From Desulforamulus hydrothermalis Lam5 = DSM 18033 (GTDB lineage Bacteria > Bacillota > Desulfotomaculia > Desulfotomaculales > Desulfotomaculaceae), in contig NZ_CAOS01000008.1 in assembly GCF_000315365.1 (NCBI RefSeq), positions 1-64,000 on the forward strand: 64,000 bases of DNA, read 5' to 3'. The number at the start of each line of letters is the position of its first letter. Position 1 is the first letter of the stretch. This document shows positions 46,514 to 55,257 of this stretch, in pieces. The notes below the pieces were generated by a model. That model ran no database searches and was not told where the DNA came from. It worked only from the letters and a program-made list of their open reading frames with translations. Position numbers and translations under genes: made by a program.

Positions 46514-47341
46514 TTACACTGCCTGGGGCAGGTTTTCCTGGTAATAGTGTGAACGCTTAACCAAGGGCGGATAACCTCCGTTAGTAGTGTAAATTCGTTT
46601 TCGGTTGTAATAAATTTCTATAAATCTAAACACTATGCTTTTTACAGTCTCCATTCTCATGGTTTCGGTTTTGAATTTGTTAGTGCTTTCTTTTTTTAAT
46701 GTGGCAAAAAAGGACTCCATTCTGGCATTGTCATAGCATTTTCCGGTTTTGCTCATGCTCTGAACTGCTCCATACCTCGCTAAGACGTCACGGTAAATCC
46801 GGCTGGTATACTGGCTTCCTCTATCACTATGAAAGATCATACCGAAAGCCTGGTATTTCTTAACTGCTGAAGTGAAAGCATCTACACAAAGCTCTGCCCT
46901 CATATGATCAGCCATTTTAAACCCTACGATAGCTCCGTCAAAACAGTCTAATACTGCGGCTACATAAAGCTTGCCATCAGCTGTTGGGATTTCTGTAATA
47001 TCCCCAAGCCATTTTTGATTGGGCGATGAGGCGGTAAAATCCTGTTGAATCAGGTTTTCACTGGCTTGTGCCGCAAGATCTGCTTTGGTTATTCCTCTGC
47101 TGTGGTGTTTCTTCTTCAGCATGAGATGGTGAATTTTACAGAGCTTAAGGATTACATAATAACTGCCGGTATAGCCTTGATAAAGTTTCAAATGGAGATA
47201 GATCCTGTGCGCTCCATAGTCTGGGTTGGCTGCACGAATTTGACGGATCTTAGCCAAAAGCTCATCGTATTTGTTGGGCTTGGACTGCCTTTTTAACCAC
47301 TTGTAATATCCGGTTTCACTGACGCCTAATACCCTGCACAT
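46514..47341 (-). CDS. IS3-family transposase OrfB
   Basis: The 275-codon stretch from ATG 47341 has the IS3 core: helical CRVLGVSETGYYKWLKRQ, NPDYGAHRIYLHLK, and the catalytic residues in WLGDITEIPT, FHSDRGSQYTS and NARMESFFATLKKE. The orfB frame opens upstream of that ATG (VAARELFQWIWLHK), so the functional product is an OrfAB fusion made by -1 frameshifting at the A4G site 47416-47425. The frame is intact. Confidence 0.93.
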   Translation of the reverse strand: MCRVLGVSETGYYKWLKRQSKPNKYDELLAKIRQIRAANPDYGAHRIYLHLKLYQGYTGSYYVILKLCKIHHLMLKKKHHSRGITKADLAAQASENLIQQDFTASSPNQKWLGDITEIPTADGKLYVAAVLDCFDGAIVGFKMADHMRAELCVDAFTSAVKKYQAFGMIFHSDRGSQYTSRIYRDVLARYGAVQSMSKTGKCYDNARMESFFATLKKESTNKFKTETMRMETVKSIVFRFIEIYYNRKRIYTTNGGYPPLVKRSHYYQENLPQAV

Positions 47342-47412
47342 GGTTTTTATGCTGTGCTTGGTTTTCTCTTTGGTTTTGTGCAGCCATATCCACTGAAAAA
47401 GTTCTCGTGCAG

Positions 47413-47700
47413 CTACTTCTTTTGGCTCCCTGCGAAAAAACCCAAGGCTCTTTTCAAAATATCATTAGCAGCTTCAAGTTCTTTGATCTTTTTTTCCATT
47501 GCCCGAATTTCAGCTGTTTTAGGATCAACACGCTTATGCCCGCTGCCAACAAAAGCAATCACTCCATACCGTTTTGCGTTGTTTCGCCATGTGTATAGCG
47601 TTGTTACTGGAATTCCCAGCTTCTCTGCGGCCGCTGTCGGCCCTATTTCGCAGGATAACTTGATGGCTTCTTCTTTAAAGTCTTTGTCATACTCTCGCAT
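47413..47700 (-). CDS. IS3-family transposase OrfA
   Basis: The 95-residue protein begins MREYDKDFKEEAIKLSCEIG with a helix-turn-helix (TAAAEKLGIPVTTLYTWRNN) and a leucine-zipper-like end (MEKKIKELEAANDILKRALGFF). ATG 47700 follows AGAGGG; the longer frame to 47760 runs into the terminal repeat. Its last codons contain CCAAAAGAAG, an A4G slippery site that allows a -1 shift into orfB. Confidence 0.92.
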   Translation of the reverse strand: MREYDKDFKEEAIKLSCEIGPTAAAEKLGIPVTTLYTWRNNAKRYGVIAFVGSGHKRVDPKTAEIRAMEKKIKELEAANDILKRALGFFAGSQKK

Positions 47701-47760
47701 CTGGATTACCCTCTTCCTTTTTATGATATTTTTCCCAGAATTACGAGTTTTCTGACTCAA

Positions 47761-48381
47761 CTAAAATGCCTCTACGCCATGCCGACTTTGCTGCAGCGAT
47801 TGGGCTTGTTCACAAAAGTATGCAAAGTTCGACGCCCCGAAACAAAGGGAAAAGTGGAACGAGGCGTTCAATACGTAAAAAACAACTTTCTTCCTGGCAA
47901 ACGCTTCGTTGATTTACAGGATCTCAATCAACAAGCCCTACACTGGTGCGAGCGGATTAACCGCCGTATTCATGGAACAACCGGCGAACGTCCCATCGAC
48001 CGACTCCGTGAGGAAAATCTGTCGCCTATCCCTTCAGCTGAACGATGGGAAAAATACTTGCATGAACCAAGACAGGTCAGCCGAGACGGATTTGTTAGCT
48101 ACGATGGTGTACGATATGGGGTTCCATGGAGGTACAGTGGACGTGAGGGTACCGTGCGAGAAGTGAATGGGTGGGTGGAAATCTGGGCCGACGGCACATG
48201 TATTGCTCGACACCAAAAGGTCTATCGATCCCGTGCAACTGTTTTTTGTGAAAACCAGTATGCAGGTCTTACGACTGCTCAAGGATATGCCTATCCACGT
48301 CCGCAAGCCCGACAGATTTCATCGCAGCAAGTGGAAGTGCGTTCGCTGGATGTCTATGAGCAGCTGACGGGGGGTGGGAGC
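47761..48381 (+). pseudogene. 5'-truncated IstA of a second IS21-type element
   Basis: The readable part starts beside the IS3 end with HADFAAAIGL in one frame. It continues in the next frame from about 47800 as FTKVCKVRRPETKGKVERGV, the region around the third catalytic residue (E of KVE), down to DVYEQLTGG. The N-terminal two thirds are gone. A G6 run before the istB start puts the remnant in frame with istB. With five Gs the frame would end in the usual TGA overlapping ATG. Confidence 0.8.
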
Positions 48382-49149
48382 ATGATTGAACTGGAACAAG
48401 CACGGCTACGTCTCGAGGAACTTGGGCTTCAGCAAGCGGCTCTACTCTTGGATGCCCATTTGGAAGCGGCAAGTCATGGACAGCCCACCTATCTGTCCTT
48501 TCTCAACATGCTTCTAGATGCAGAGATAGCGGAACGTCAAAAACGGAATATGGAGGTACGCACCAAACTCGCACACTTGCCTTACCGAAAAACGCTGGAG
48601 GAGTTCGATTTTGCTTTCCAACCCAGCATTGACGAACGGTTGATTCGAGAGCTGGCCACGATGACTTTTGTAACCCGACACGAGAATGTCTTGTTCTTAG
48701 GGCCTCCCGGAGTAGGAAAAAGTCATCTGGCGGTGGCGTTGGCTGTAGAAGCCATCTCGCAAGGGATATCCGTTTACTTTGTCAGTCTCTCGCAACTCAT
48801 CGAAGATCTGCGAAAAGCTTACACGGAAAACAGGCTGGATAAACGCCTACGCATCTATATTCGACCAAAGCTCCTGATTATTGACGAAATTGGTTACTTA
48901 CCGTTTGACAGTTTGGCAGCTAACCTCTTTTTCCAGGTAGTAAGTGCAAGATACGAGAGAGGGAGTATTCTGTTGACCAGCAACAAGAGTTTCGGTGAAT
49001 GGGGGGAACTGATGGGCGATCCGATACTTGCTACGGCTATCCTGGATCGGCTCTTACACCATTCCCACATCGTCAATATTAGGGGGAATAGTTACCGACT
49101 TCGTGAGAAGATGAGGACTGGAGCCTACGGCTCCCCCTCTACCACCTAA
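48382..49149 (+). CDS. istB: IS21-type helper ATPase IstB (second element)
   Basis: From ATG 48382 the 255-residue protein reads MIELEQARLRLEELGLQQ, Walker A FLGPPGVGKSHLAVALAVEA, Walker B LLIIDEIGYLPFDSLAANLFF, LLTSNKSFGEWGELMGDP and ATAILDRLLHHSH. It is complete and of the usual length. It differs strongly from the istB at 43699 (different IS21 subgroup, related to IS5376-like elements). Without an intact istA it cannot transpose alone. Confidence 0.93.
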   Translation: MIELEQARLRLEELGLQQAALLLDAHLEAASHGQPTYLSFLNMLLDAEIAERQKRNMEVRTKLAHLPYRKTLEEFDFAFQPSIDERLIRELATMTFVTRHENVLFLGPPGVGKSHLAVALAVEAISQGISVYFVSLSQLIEDLRKAYTENRLDKRLRIYIRPKLLIIDEIGYLPFDSLAANLFFQVVSARYERGSILLTSNKSFGEWGELMGDPILATAILDRLLHHSHIVNIRGNSYRLREKMRTGAYGSPSTT

Positions 49150-49220
49150 CCAACAAAAAATCGCCGGGTGGGTCAATTCTAAACCGGCGATGGTGGGTCA
49201 AAATAAAGTCGGCGTTGACA
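49150..49220 (+). repeat. Right terminal repeat of the second IS21-type element
   Basis: Two GGTGGGTCAA motifs (near 49168 and 49191) lead to the terminus GGCGTTGACA at 49220. The same motif type in reverse complement (TGTCAA...TGACCCACC) marks the IS remnant starting at 42276. Confidence 0.65.
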
Positions 49221-49336
49221 GCCTTATTATGGCAGGCTTTTAAAGAAAACTATAGAAAAATGCAGAAAATAGAAATATCGGCGAAAATACAAGAAGTCTT
49301 ACGTGCTAATAATTTTTTAAGGGGGATAAATTAAAC

Positions 49337-51282
49337 ATGTTAACCATTAAAAACAAGTTAACTATTATATTAATGTCTATCGCATTAATTCCTACGGTAA
49401 TAAGCGTGGTTATAATTTCCTTGTATTTGCAAAAAGCAGTACAAAAAGACTTTATAGATAACACAACGGAACAAATACAGCAGGTTAACAATGCCATTAA
49501 TCTTTTTTTTCAAGGAATAGAAGAAAACTGTCAGTTTCTTTCTTCCAACGATTTTCTTCCAACGATATAGTAAAAAGTGCTGATAATACTCTAACATCCT
49601 ATGTGGAAATAGATGGAGATGCAGACGGCTTAATTCAAATGACACCTGCATCGAATTCGGGTATAGAAAATAAAATATATAATTTCTATGCTAATTTTGC
49701 TCAAACACATCCTAAAGCTCAATACGTTTACATGGCCACCACCCAGGGTGGGTATGTTCAATGGCCGGAAGGTAAAATTATGGCGCATTTTGATCCGAGG
49801 GAAAAACTGTTTTATAAAACCGGTATGGAAAGCAACGGTAAACCGGCCAGAACAAAACCATATTTTTTCCCTGCAGATAAAATATTTCTCATCAGTACAG
49901 TGACCAAAATAACAGATAGCTCAGGTCAAGTTATAGGGGTTCAGGGGCTTGATGTAAGTTTAAAAAGCATAACAGATTTGATTAAGGACATTCAAATAGG
50001 TGAAACGGGTTATATTATCTTGACTGACGGTGATGGCAACATTATTGCTGATCCTCGGAAGGCCGAAAGGAACGGCAAAAATATTAAAGAGCTTAAAGTT
50101 GAGCAGTTAAACGACGTACTACAACAAAAAACAGGTACCTTAGAGGCAAAAATTGACGGCAAGGAGTCTTTAATAAATATTTATACATCTCCGGAAACAG
50201 GTTGGAAATTTATCGCTATAGTAGAAAAAGCTGAAATGATAGCTAAGTACACCAAAATGATCAATTCATTGTTATTGATCTTAGTAATATTCTTGGGGAT
50301 AGTTTTTTTTGTCTCCAGAGTAATGTCGAAAAAGATTTCTCATCCAATTATTGCTTCGGCAAACTTTGCTAAGGAAATTGCTAATGGAAACCTGGCAATT
50401 ACCCCCATTAATATAAACCAAACTGATGAAAACGGCATGTTAATCGATTCGCTAAATAAAATGCAAAAACATTTAAAAGAAGTTATCGAGGGCATACAAA
50501 ATGCAACCGGAGAACTGGCTTCGTCAACTAAAACTCTTGCAACCCATGCCCAACAAACTTCAGCCGGCTCCTCAGAAACGGCAGCTACAGTAAATGAGAT
50601 AGCTGCTACAATTGAACAAGTAGCAAGTAATGTACAAAAAGTCGCTGGTTTGTCAGAAAAAGTTTCCAGGGAAGCTGATCAAGGATTCAATAGCGTCCGG
50701 CAGATAACCGGTCAAATACAAAACATTGCTTCTTCCAATGACCATGCATCCCAAGTGGTAAATGAACTTTCACAAACTTTAAATCAGGTTAATCAAATTG
50801 TCGAATTAATAACCAATATTGCCGAACAAACCAATTTACTTGCCCTAAATGCAGCCATTGAAGCAGCAAGGGCCGGAGAACAGGGGCGTGGTTTTGCAGT
50901 TGTAGCCGAAGAGGTAAGAAAACTGGCGGAACAATCAGGCGCCGCCGCTAAAAATATAAATGACTTAATTGTAAGGGTTCAAACAGAATCAAAAAAGGCA
51001 GTACAGGCGATGAGCGAAGGCAATATCCAGGTTAAAGAGGGGGTTGCGGTGGCTGAGCAAGTTGGTAAAAACTTTAGCGGCATTACTGATTCCATAAAAA
51101 TTCTGGTTGAACAAATTCAAAGCATTGCTGCTGCTTCCGAACAGGTTGCCGCAGGAATACAAAACGTAACTGCCACGGCAGAAGAACAAACTGCCGCCAT
51201 GGAAGAAGTATCAGCCGCTACCGAGCAAATCAATAAAATGGCAGACAACTTAAATAATATGATTAAATGGTTTGCAAAGTAA
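49337..51282 (+). pseudogene. Methyl-accepting chemotaxis receptor, frameshifted by a 14-bp duplication
   Basis: ATG 49337 follows AAGGGGG. The first part has a membrane helix (ILMSIALIPTVISVVIISLYL) and the start of a periplasmic sensor, then stops at 49568. The rest continues in another frame: a Cache-like sensor ([15 protein letters not shown] end), a second helix ([16 protein letters not shown]), HAMP, and a signalling domain with [21 protein letters not shown] and the tip [18 protein letters not shown]. Removing one copy of the tandem TTTCTTCCAACGAT (49539-49566) restores a single frame ([14 protein letters not shown]) of about 640 residues. The allele is probably off but could revert by slippage. 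Confidence 0.9.
49539..49566 (+). repeat. 14-bp perfect tandem duplication in the chemoreceptor gene
   Basis: TTTCTTCCAACGAT occurs twice in tandem (49539-49552 and 49553-49566). The unit length is not a multiple of three, so it shifts the frame. Confidence 0.95.
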
Positions 51283-51314
51283 TGGCATACCATATCTAGT
51301 ATTGCTTCAAATCA

Positions 51315-51352
51315 AAAGCTTCCGGCCTTTTTGCCGGAAGCTTTAAGATTTT
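51315..51352 (+). terminator. Intrinsic terminator after the chemoreceptor gene
   Basis: AAAGCTTCCGGC-CTTTTT-GCCGGAAGCTTT, a 12-bp perfect stem followed by AAGATTTT. Confidence 0.8.
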
Positions 51353-51497
51353 AGCTTAAGCCGCCAGCACTTTGCAAGCGCTATTTTTTCATACATTTCA
51401 ATGCTTAACTGAATTAGCATATAGTCAATGTTAAGTAAATAATGGTAGAATAAAAAAGTTATCTTTTTTATTAGTTAATCCGAAATATAACCAGCGT

Positions 51498-51935
51498 GTG
51501 GTGAAAAGTTTGTTTATTTATGTGTTTTCCATTGTACTTATTGTGGCCTCAAATGTTCTATATAATATATGCCAGAAATCAACACCGGAAAAAGCTAACC
51601 CTTTTTCAGCATTACTTGTTACATATTTAACCGCAGCAGTTTTAACCTTAATTGCATTTCTGTTTTCCAAAAACGATAAGAGTTTTTTTCAGTCATTTGC
51701 AGATTTAAATTGGACCAGTATAGTGCTTGGTTTTTCGATTGTTGGTCTGGAATTGGGGTATTTGCTGGCGTACAGGGCAGGCTGGAAAATCAGTGTTGGG
51801 TCTTTAGTGGCTAACATAGCCCTGGCCCTCATGCTGATACCAATAGGAATATTCTTTTACAAAGAAGGGTTTGGGCTTAATAAAATACTGGGGGCGGTTT
51901 TCTGTATCATTGGCCTTATCCTTATAAATAAATAG
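51498..51935 (+). CDS. EamA/DMT-type small membrane transporter
   Basis: The 145-residue protein has about four to five membrane helices and ends GFGLNKILGAVFCIIGLILINK, the typical end of an EamA/DMT half-repeat. Full DMT exporters have ten helices, so this is a half-size form that would have to dimerise. GTG 51498 or 51501 is the start. It stands alone after a gene-free stretch of about 145 bases that follows the terminator. Substrate unknown. Confidence 0.7.
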   Translation: MVKSLFIYVFSIVLIVASNVLYNICQKSTPEKANPFSALLVTYLTAAVLTLIAFLFSKNDKSFFQSFADLNWTSIVLGFSIVGLELGYLLAYRAGWKISVGSLVANIALALMLIPIGIFFYKEGFGLNKILGAVFCIIGLILINK

Positions 51936-52001
51936 AAATTACATCATGTTAGTTATTCCCAACAAGCAAATGCCCCCGCATTATTAAAATCTTGTTTAAA
52001 G

Positions 52002-52322
52002 TCAGCTAATTAATTTTAGAACAAACATTACTGACATGCCCAAACCTAAGGTAGCAATAATATTACGACTCTTATAAGCAACAAAAGCCGCAACCAGACC
52101 CGCAACCAGATAATGATTGTTAAAGCTAATATCCAAATATCCCCTGGGCAAAAGTAATGACGGTGCAATTAATGCTGTCAAAATAGCAACCGGAACATAT
52201 TTAAACCACCTGCTTAACCAGGCAGGCACCCCGGTAAAACGGAACATAGCCAGGGCACCGAATCTGGTAAAATAAGTAACCAGGGCCATTCCTAAAATGA
52301 TGTAAAAAATTTCGCTGCGCAT
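52002..52322 (-). CDS. azlD: Branched-chain amino acid exporter subunit AzlD
   Basis: The 106-residue protein has about four helices with the AzlD-type start ILGMALVTYFTRFGALAMF, a KYVPVAILTALIAPSLLLP segment and a glycine-rich final helix. With the adjacent AzlC it forms a small two-part exporter of branched-chain amino acids or azaleucine. Its start is one base after the azlC stop, so they are co-translated. Confidence 0.9.
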   Translation of the reverse strand: MRSEIFYIILGMALVTYFTRFGALAMFRFTGVPAWLSRWFKYVPVAILTALIAPSLLLPRGYLDISFNNHYLVAGLVAAFVAYKSRNIIATLGLGMSVMFVLKLIS

Positions 52323-52323
52323 C

Positions 52324-53037
52324 CTAGTTTTCCTCCTCCAATAACCCCCCGATGATACTGGCCGTCAGGCAGGCGATAATTATATACCACTTGCCGGGCA
52401 AATACAGGGCAGCAATTACCGAAACCACCGCAGCAACCCCGCACACAATAAGTCCGGTGCGGCTTGTCAACAGCGGTACCAACAATACCAAAAAAGTTGC
52501 CGGCATGGCAAAATCAAGCCCCCAGGTCAAGGGATCGGAAATATAGCTGCCCAAGACTACTCCGCCGATAGTAGATAAAACCCACGCTAAATAAAGCAAT
52601 ATGCTTACGGTTAATTGATAAACCATGCTGTATGCGGCCTTGTGAAGCCGGCTGACAGTAAGGGCGTAGGTTTCATCAGTTAAAAAAAACGCCAGGAATG
52701 CTTGCAGAGACAGCGGCAGTCTGGTCATATAGGGCGCTAAGGACATGCCCATTATCAAGTGACGCAGGTTTACCAGTAAAGTAGTGAAAACAACTATTCC
52801 CCAGCTTGTAATACCCGCGCCCAGCATAGTAATACCAATAAACTGGGACGCACCGGCAAAAACAAAGACAGACATAAGAATAATTTCGCCGGCTGACATT
52901 TTGGCTGTCAGCCCCATGATGCCGCAGGTGATGCCAAAGGGCACTGCTCCAAACACCACCGGAGCACAATCCCTGATTGCCTCCCATACTTCTAAGGCTG
53001 TTTCGCTCTTACCTGACAACAAATTTGATAACTGCAT
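52324..53037 (-). CDS. azlC: Branched-chain amino acid exporter subunit AzlC
   Basis: The 237-residue membrane protein has VVFGAVPFGITCGIMGLTAKM, FVFAGASQFIGITML and VNLRHLIMGMSLAPYM, with FFLTDETYAL, all AzlC-family signatures. It is the large subunit of the AzlCD exporter. It is divergent from the MocR-type regulator at 53156 with a short shared promoter region, so that regulator probably controls it. Confidence 0.93.
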   Translation of the reverse strand: MQLSNLLSGKSETALEVWEAIRDCAPVVFGAVPFGITCGIMGLTAKMSAGEIILMSVFVFAGASQFIGITMLGAGITSWGIVVFTTLLVNLRHLIMGMSLAPYMTRLPLSLQAFLAFFLTDETYALTVSRLHKAAYSMVYQLTVSILLYLAWVLSTIGGVVLGSYISDPLTWGLDFAMPATFLVLLVPLLTSRTGLIVCGVAAVVSVIAALYLPGKWYIIIACLTASIIGGLLEEEN

Positions 53038-53155
53038 AATTATGCCACCTACCGTAAATATATTTTTAAAATCTTAACCGGCAGGAGAAACATTGTAAAT
53101 ATCCAATTAAATTAGATGTTGGATAAATTGGATACATAATAAGGAGAAACGCCAA

Positions 53156-54664
53156 ATGGACATATCCAAACATCTGATTAACTCAGAACTGGATACCTCA
53201 GATAAACGTCCTCTCTATATGCAAATTGCCTTTCTTATTGCTGACAAAATACAAAAGCAAACTCTGCCGCCGGGCATAAAGCTTCCATCTGAACGGGAAT
53301 TAGCCGACCTCTTTGGTGTCAGCCGAACCACTGCCATCAATGCCTATCGTCAATTGGAACAACAGGGATTGGTCTGGACAAAAGTGGGCAGCGGGACTTA
53401 TGTATCGCCGGTGCGGCATGTCGAATCCCAACCCGAAGTTCCCTGGCTCCAGCTGTTTACTCCCTACCCGCAAGATCCCCTGGCTTCAACATTAAGGGAT
53501 CTGGTTGCCACACCGGCCTCAAATACTATATCCCTCGCCGCCGGCTTGCCTGATCCTGCCCTTTATCCTTTGGAAACTTTTACTGAATTATTTAATTACC
53601 ATATAGACAGGGTGTCCCCGGCTGATTTCGGATACATTCCCGTAGAAGGCTATCATCCTTTTAGAAAGTCCGTTGCCGCCATGTTAAACGAGAAGGGTAT
53701 AGCGGCTTCAGCAGAAAATATACTTGCTCTCTCCGGATCTCAACAAGGATTATATTTAGTCAGTAAAATATTGTTAGCCCCCGGCGACTACGTTGTGACG
53801 GAAACCCCCACTTTTATCGGTGCCATTCAGGTTTTTCAGGCTGCCGGGGCAAGAATTTTAAGCCTGCCCTGCCGGCAAAACTTAGAACTGTTGGAGGACT
53901 ATCTAATTCGCTATCGGCCTAAATTGTTATATATCATACCTACTTATCAAAACCCCAGCGGCCGGGTTTTGCCGGCACATGAACGCCAGGATTTAATTAA
54001 ACTGGCCAAACGGCACCGGCTAATTATACTGGAAGACGACCCCTACAGTGAGTTATCCTATGACACACAGCCCCCGCCGGCCCTGAAAGCTTTAGATCAC
54101 TACGAAGGGTTAATTTATCTGGGAACTTTCTCAAAAATTCTCTGCCCCGGTTTGCGTACAGGCTATCTTGTAGGGCCGCCTGTTTTAATCAACCGGCTTG
54201 CCCTGGAAAAACAGTTTATTGACCTGCATTCAAACAACCTGGCCCAATGGCTGGTGACCATGTTTTTAAGTGAAGGTATGCTTGCCCAGCACCTGGCCAC
54301 AGTGCGCAGGGAATATAAAAGGCGCCGGGATGCCATGGCGAAAGCTCTGCAGCGTTTGTGCGCCGGCGAAATTGAGTTTGCGGTACCCGAGGGCGGATTT
54401 TTCTTCTGGTGTAAGCTAAAACAAGCAGGCACCTCACAACAGCTTCTACAGGAAGCGGTAAATAACCGTATTTCCTTTGTACCTGGCGAAGTCTTCCAAA
54501 CGGTACCTACTAACCAGGATAAAGAGTTTCGCCTCTGTTTTGCCGCTCATAATGAAGCCATTTTGCTTGAAGCAATACAGCGCCTGGCCAAAACTTTGTC
54601 GCAAATAAGAAAAAAACATTTATCAACTGCTTCGCCGCCCTGTTCAGTGCGGCCGATTATTTAA
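53156..54664 (+). CDS. MocR-family regulator (GntR domain plus aminotransferase domain)
   Basis: The 502-residue protein has an N-terminal winged helix (PPGIKLPSERELADLFGVSRTTAINAYRQLEQQG, broken here for brevity at ~40-75). A class I aminotransferase-like domain follows, with ALSGSQQGLYLVSKILL, PTYQNPSGRVLP, DDPYSEL and the PLP lysine in GTFSKILCPGLRTGY. MocR proteins sense PLP or amino-acid adducts. Divergence from azlCD suggests control of amino-acid export. It could have residual aminotransferase activity. Confidence 0.9.
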   Translation: MDISKHLINSELDTSDKRPLYMQIAFLIADKIQKQTLPPGIKLPSERELADLFGVSRTTAINAYRQLEQQGLVWTKVGSGTYVSPVRHVESQPEVPWLQLFTPYPQDPLASTLRDLVATPASNTISLAAGLPDPALYPLETFTELFNYHIDRVSPADFGYIPVEGYHPFRKSVAAMLNEKGIAASAENILALSGSQQGLYLVSKILLAPGDYVVTETPTFIGAIQVFQAAGARILSLPCRQNLELLEDYLIRYRPKLLYIIPTYQNPSGRVLPAHERQDLIKLAKRHRLIILEDDPYSELSYDTQPPPALKALDHYEGLIYLGTFSKILCPGLRTGYLVGPPVLINRLALEKQFIDLHSNNLAQWLVTMFLSEGMLAQHLATVRREYKRRRDAMAKALQRLCAGEIEFAVPEGGFFFWCKLKQAGTSQQLLQEAVNNRISFVPGEVFQTVPTNQDKEFRLCFAAHNEAILLEAIQRLAKTLSQIRKKHLSTASPPCSVRPII

Positions 54665-54706
54665 TACTACGGCATATTACGGCCCAGGCACAAGGAGGTA
54701 TTGTAA

Positions 54707-55135
54707 ATGAATAAAAGAAATTTTACTCTGATCGGGCTAGCAATTGTAAGCCTCTTGCTGTTTTCCTTTAATCAGCTTCATGGTAGCTTGAGATTACCTT
54801 TGGCTGCTCCAACAGTCGGGGCAACAGCAGGAAAACAAAAGGTTGCTTATCACAACATCTCAGCTCAAGAACTAAAGCAGTGGATTAACTCCGGCAAGGA
54901 CATGCTTCTGATTGATGTTCGCGAACCGTCCGAGTTCCAAGAAGGTTACTTGCCGGGCGCTGTTAATATCCCTCTTGGCCAGCTTGAAAACCGGCTGCAG
55001 GAAATCAGCAAAGACAAAGACGTGGTTTTATACTGCCGCAGCGGTCGCAGAAGTGCCCTGGCCGCAGACATAATGGTTAAGAACGGCTTCCAAAGGGTGT
55101 TTAATCTGGCGGGGGGCATCCTTAGCTGGCATTAA
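54707..55135 (+). CDS. Exported rhodanese-domain protein
   Basis: The 142-residue protein has an N-terminal signal/anchor helix (LIGLAIVSLLLFSF, 8-22) and one rhodanese domain (~45-142) with LIDVREPSEFQEGYLPGAVN and the active loop CRSGRRS (catalytic cysteine ~113). It probably handles persulfide sulfur outside the membrane. It follows the MocR gene by 42 bases in the same direction and ends at a long terminator hairpin. Confidence 0.9.
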   Translation: MNKRNFTLIGLAIVSLLLFSFNQLHGSLRLPLAAPTVGATAGKQKVAYHNISAQELKQWINSGKDMLLIDVREPSEFQEGYLPGAVNIPLGQLENRLQEISKDKDVVLYCRSGRRSALAADIMVKNGFQRVFNLAGGILSWH

Positions 55136-55140
55136 AACAA

Positions 55141-55198
55141 AAGGCGTGCGTGGCACTTCCTGACATGTCGGGAAGTGCCACGCACGCCTTATTTTTTT
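55141..55198 (+). terminator. Long intrinsic terminator after the rhodanese gene
   Basis: AAGGCGTGCGTGGCACTTCC pairs perfectly with its complement ending at 55190. The loop contains the palindrome GACATGTC, and ATTTTTTT follows. The 20-bp stem is unusually long for a terminator. Confidence 0.85.
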
Positions 55199-55257
55199 CG
55201 GCACCGGATAAATTTGCATCTTGTAAGAAAAAATATTCCCCAAGGAGGGATAAACCA

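Larger units (their letters stand above)
46260..47760 (-). mobile_element. IS3-family element (~1.5 kb) carrying a structured RNA-like segment
   Basis: TTTAGTCCCTAAACTCGTAATTTT at 46260 and TTGAGTCAGAAAACTCGTAATTCT (reverse complement from 47760) are matching terminal repeats. Between them are orfA and orfB on the minus strand. About 250 bases lie between the left end and the orfB stop, including structured element copy B. The flanking bases do not form a target duplication, so one or both sides were rearranged. Confidence 0.8.

Noticed and set aside
55150-55257. Longer N-terminus for the M29-like peptidase
   Set aside because: The extension translates the terminator hairpin of the previous gene. 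TTG 55258 has the only good Shine-Dalgarno site.
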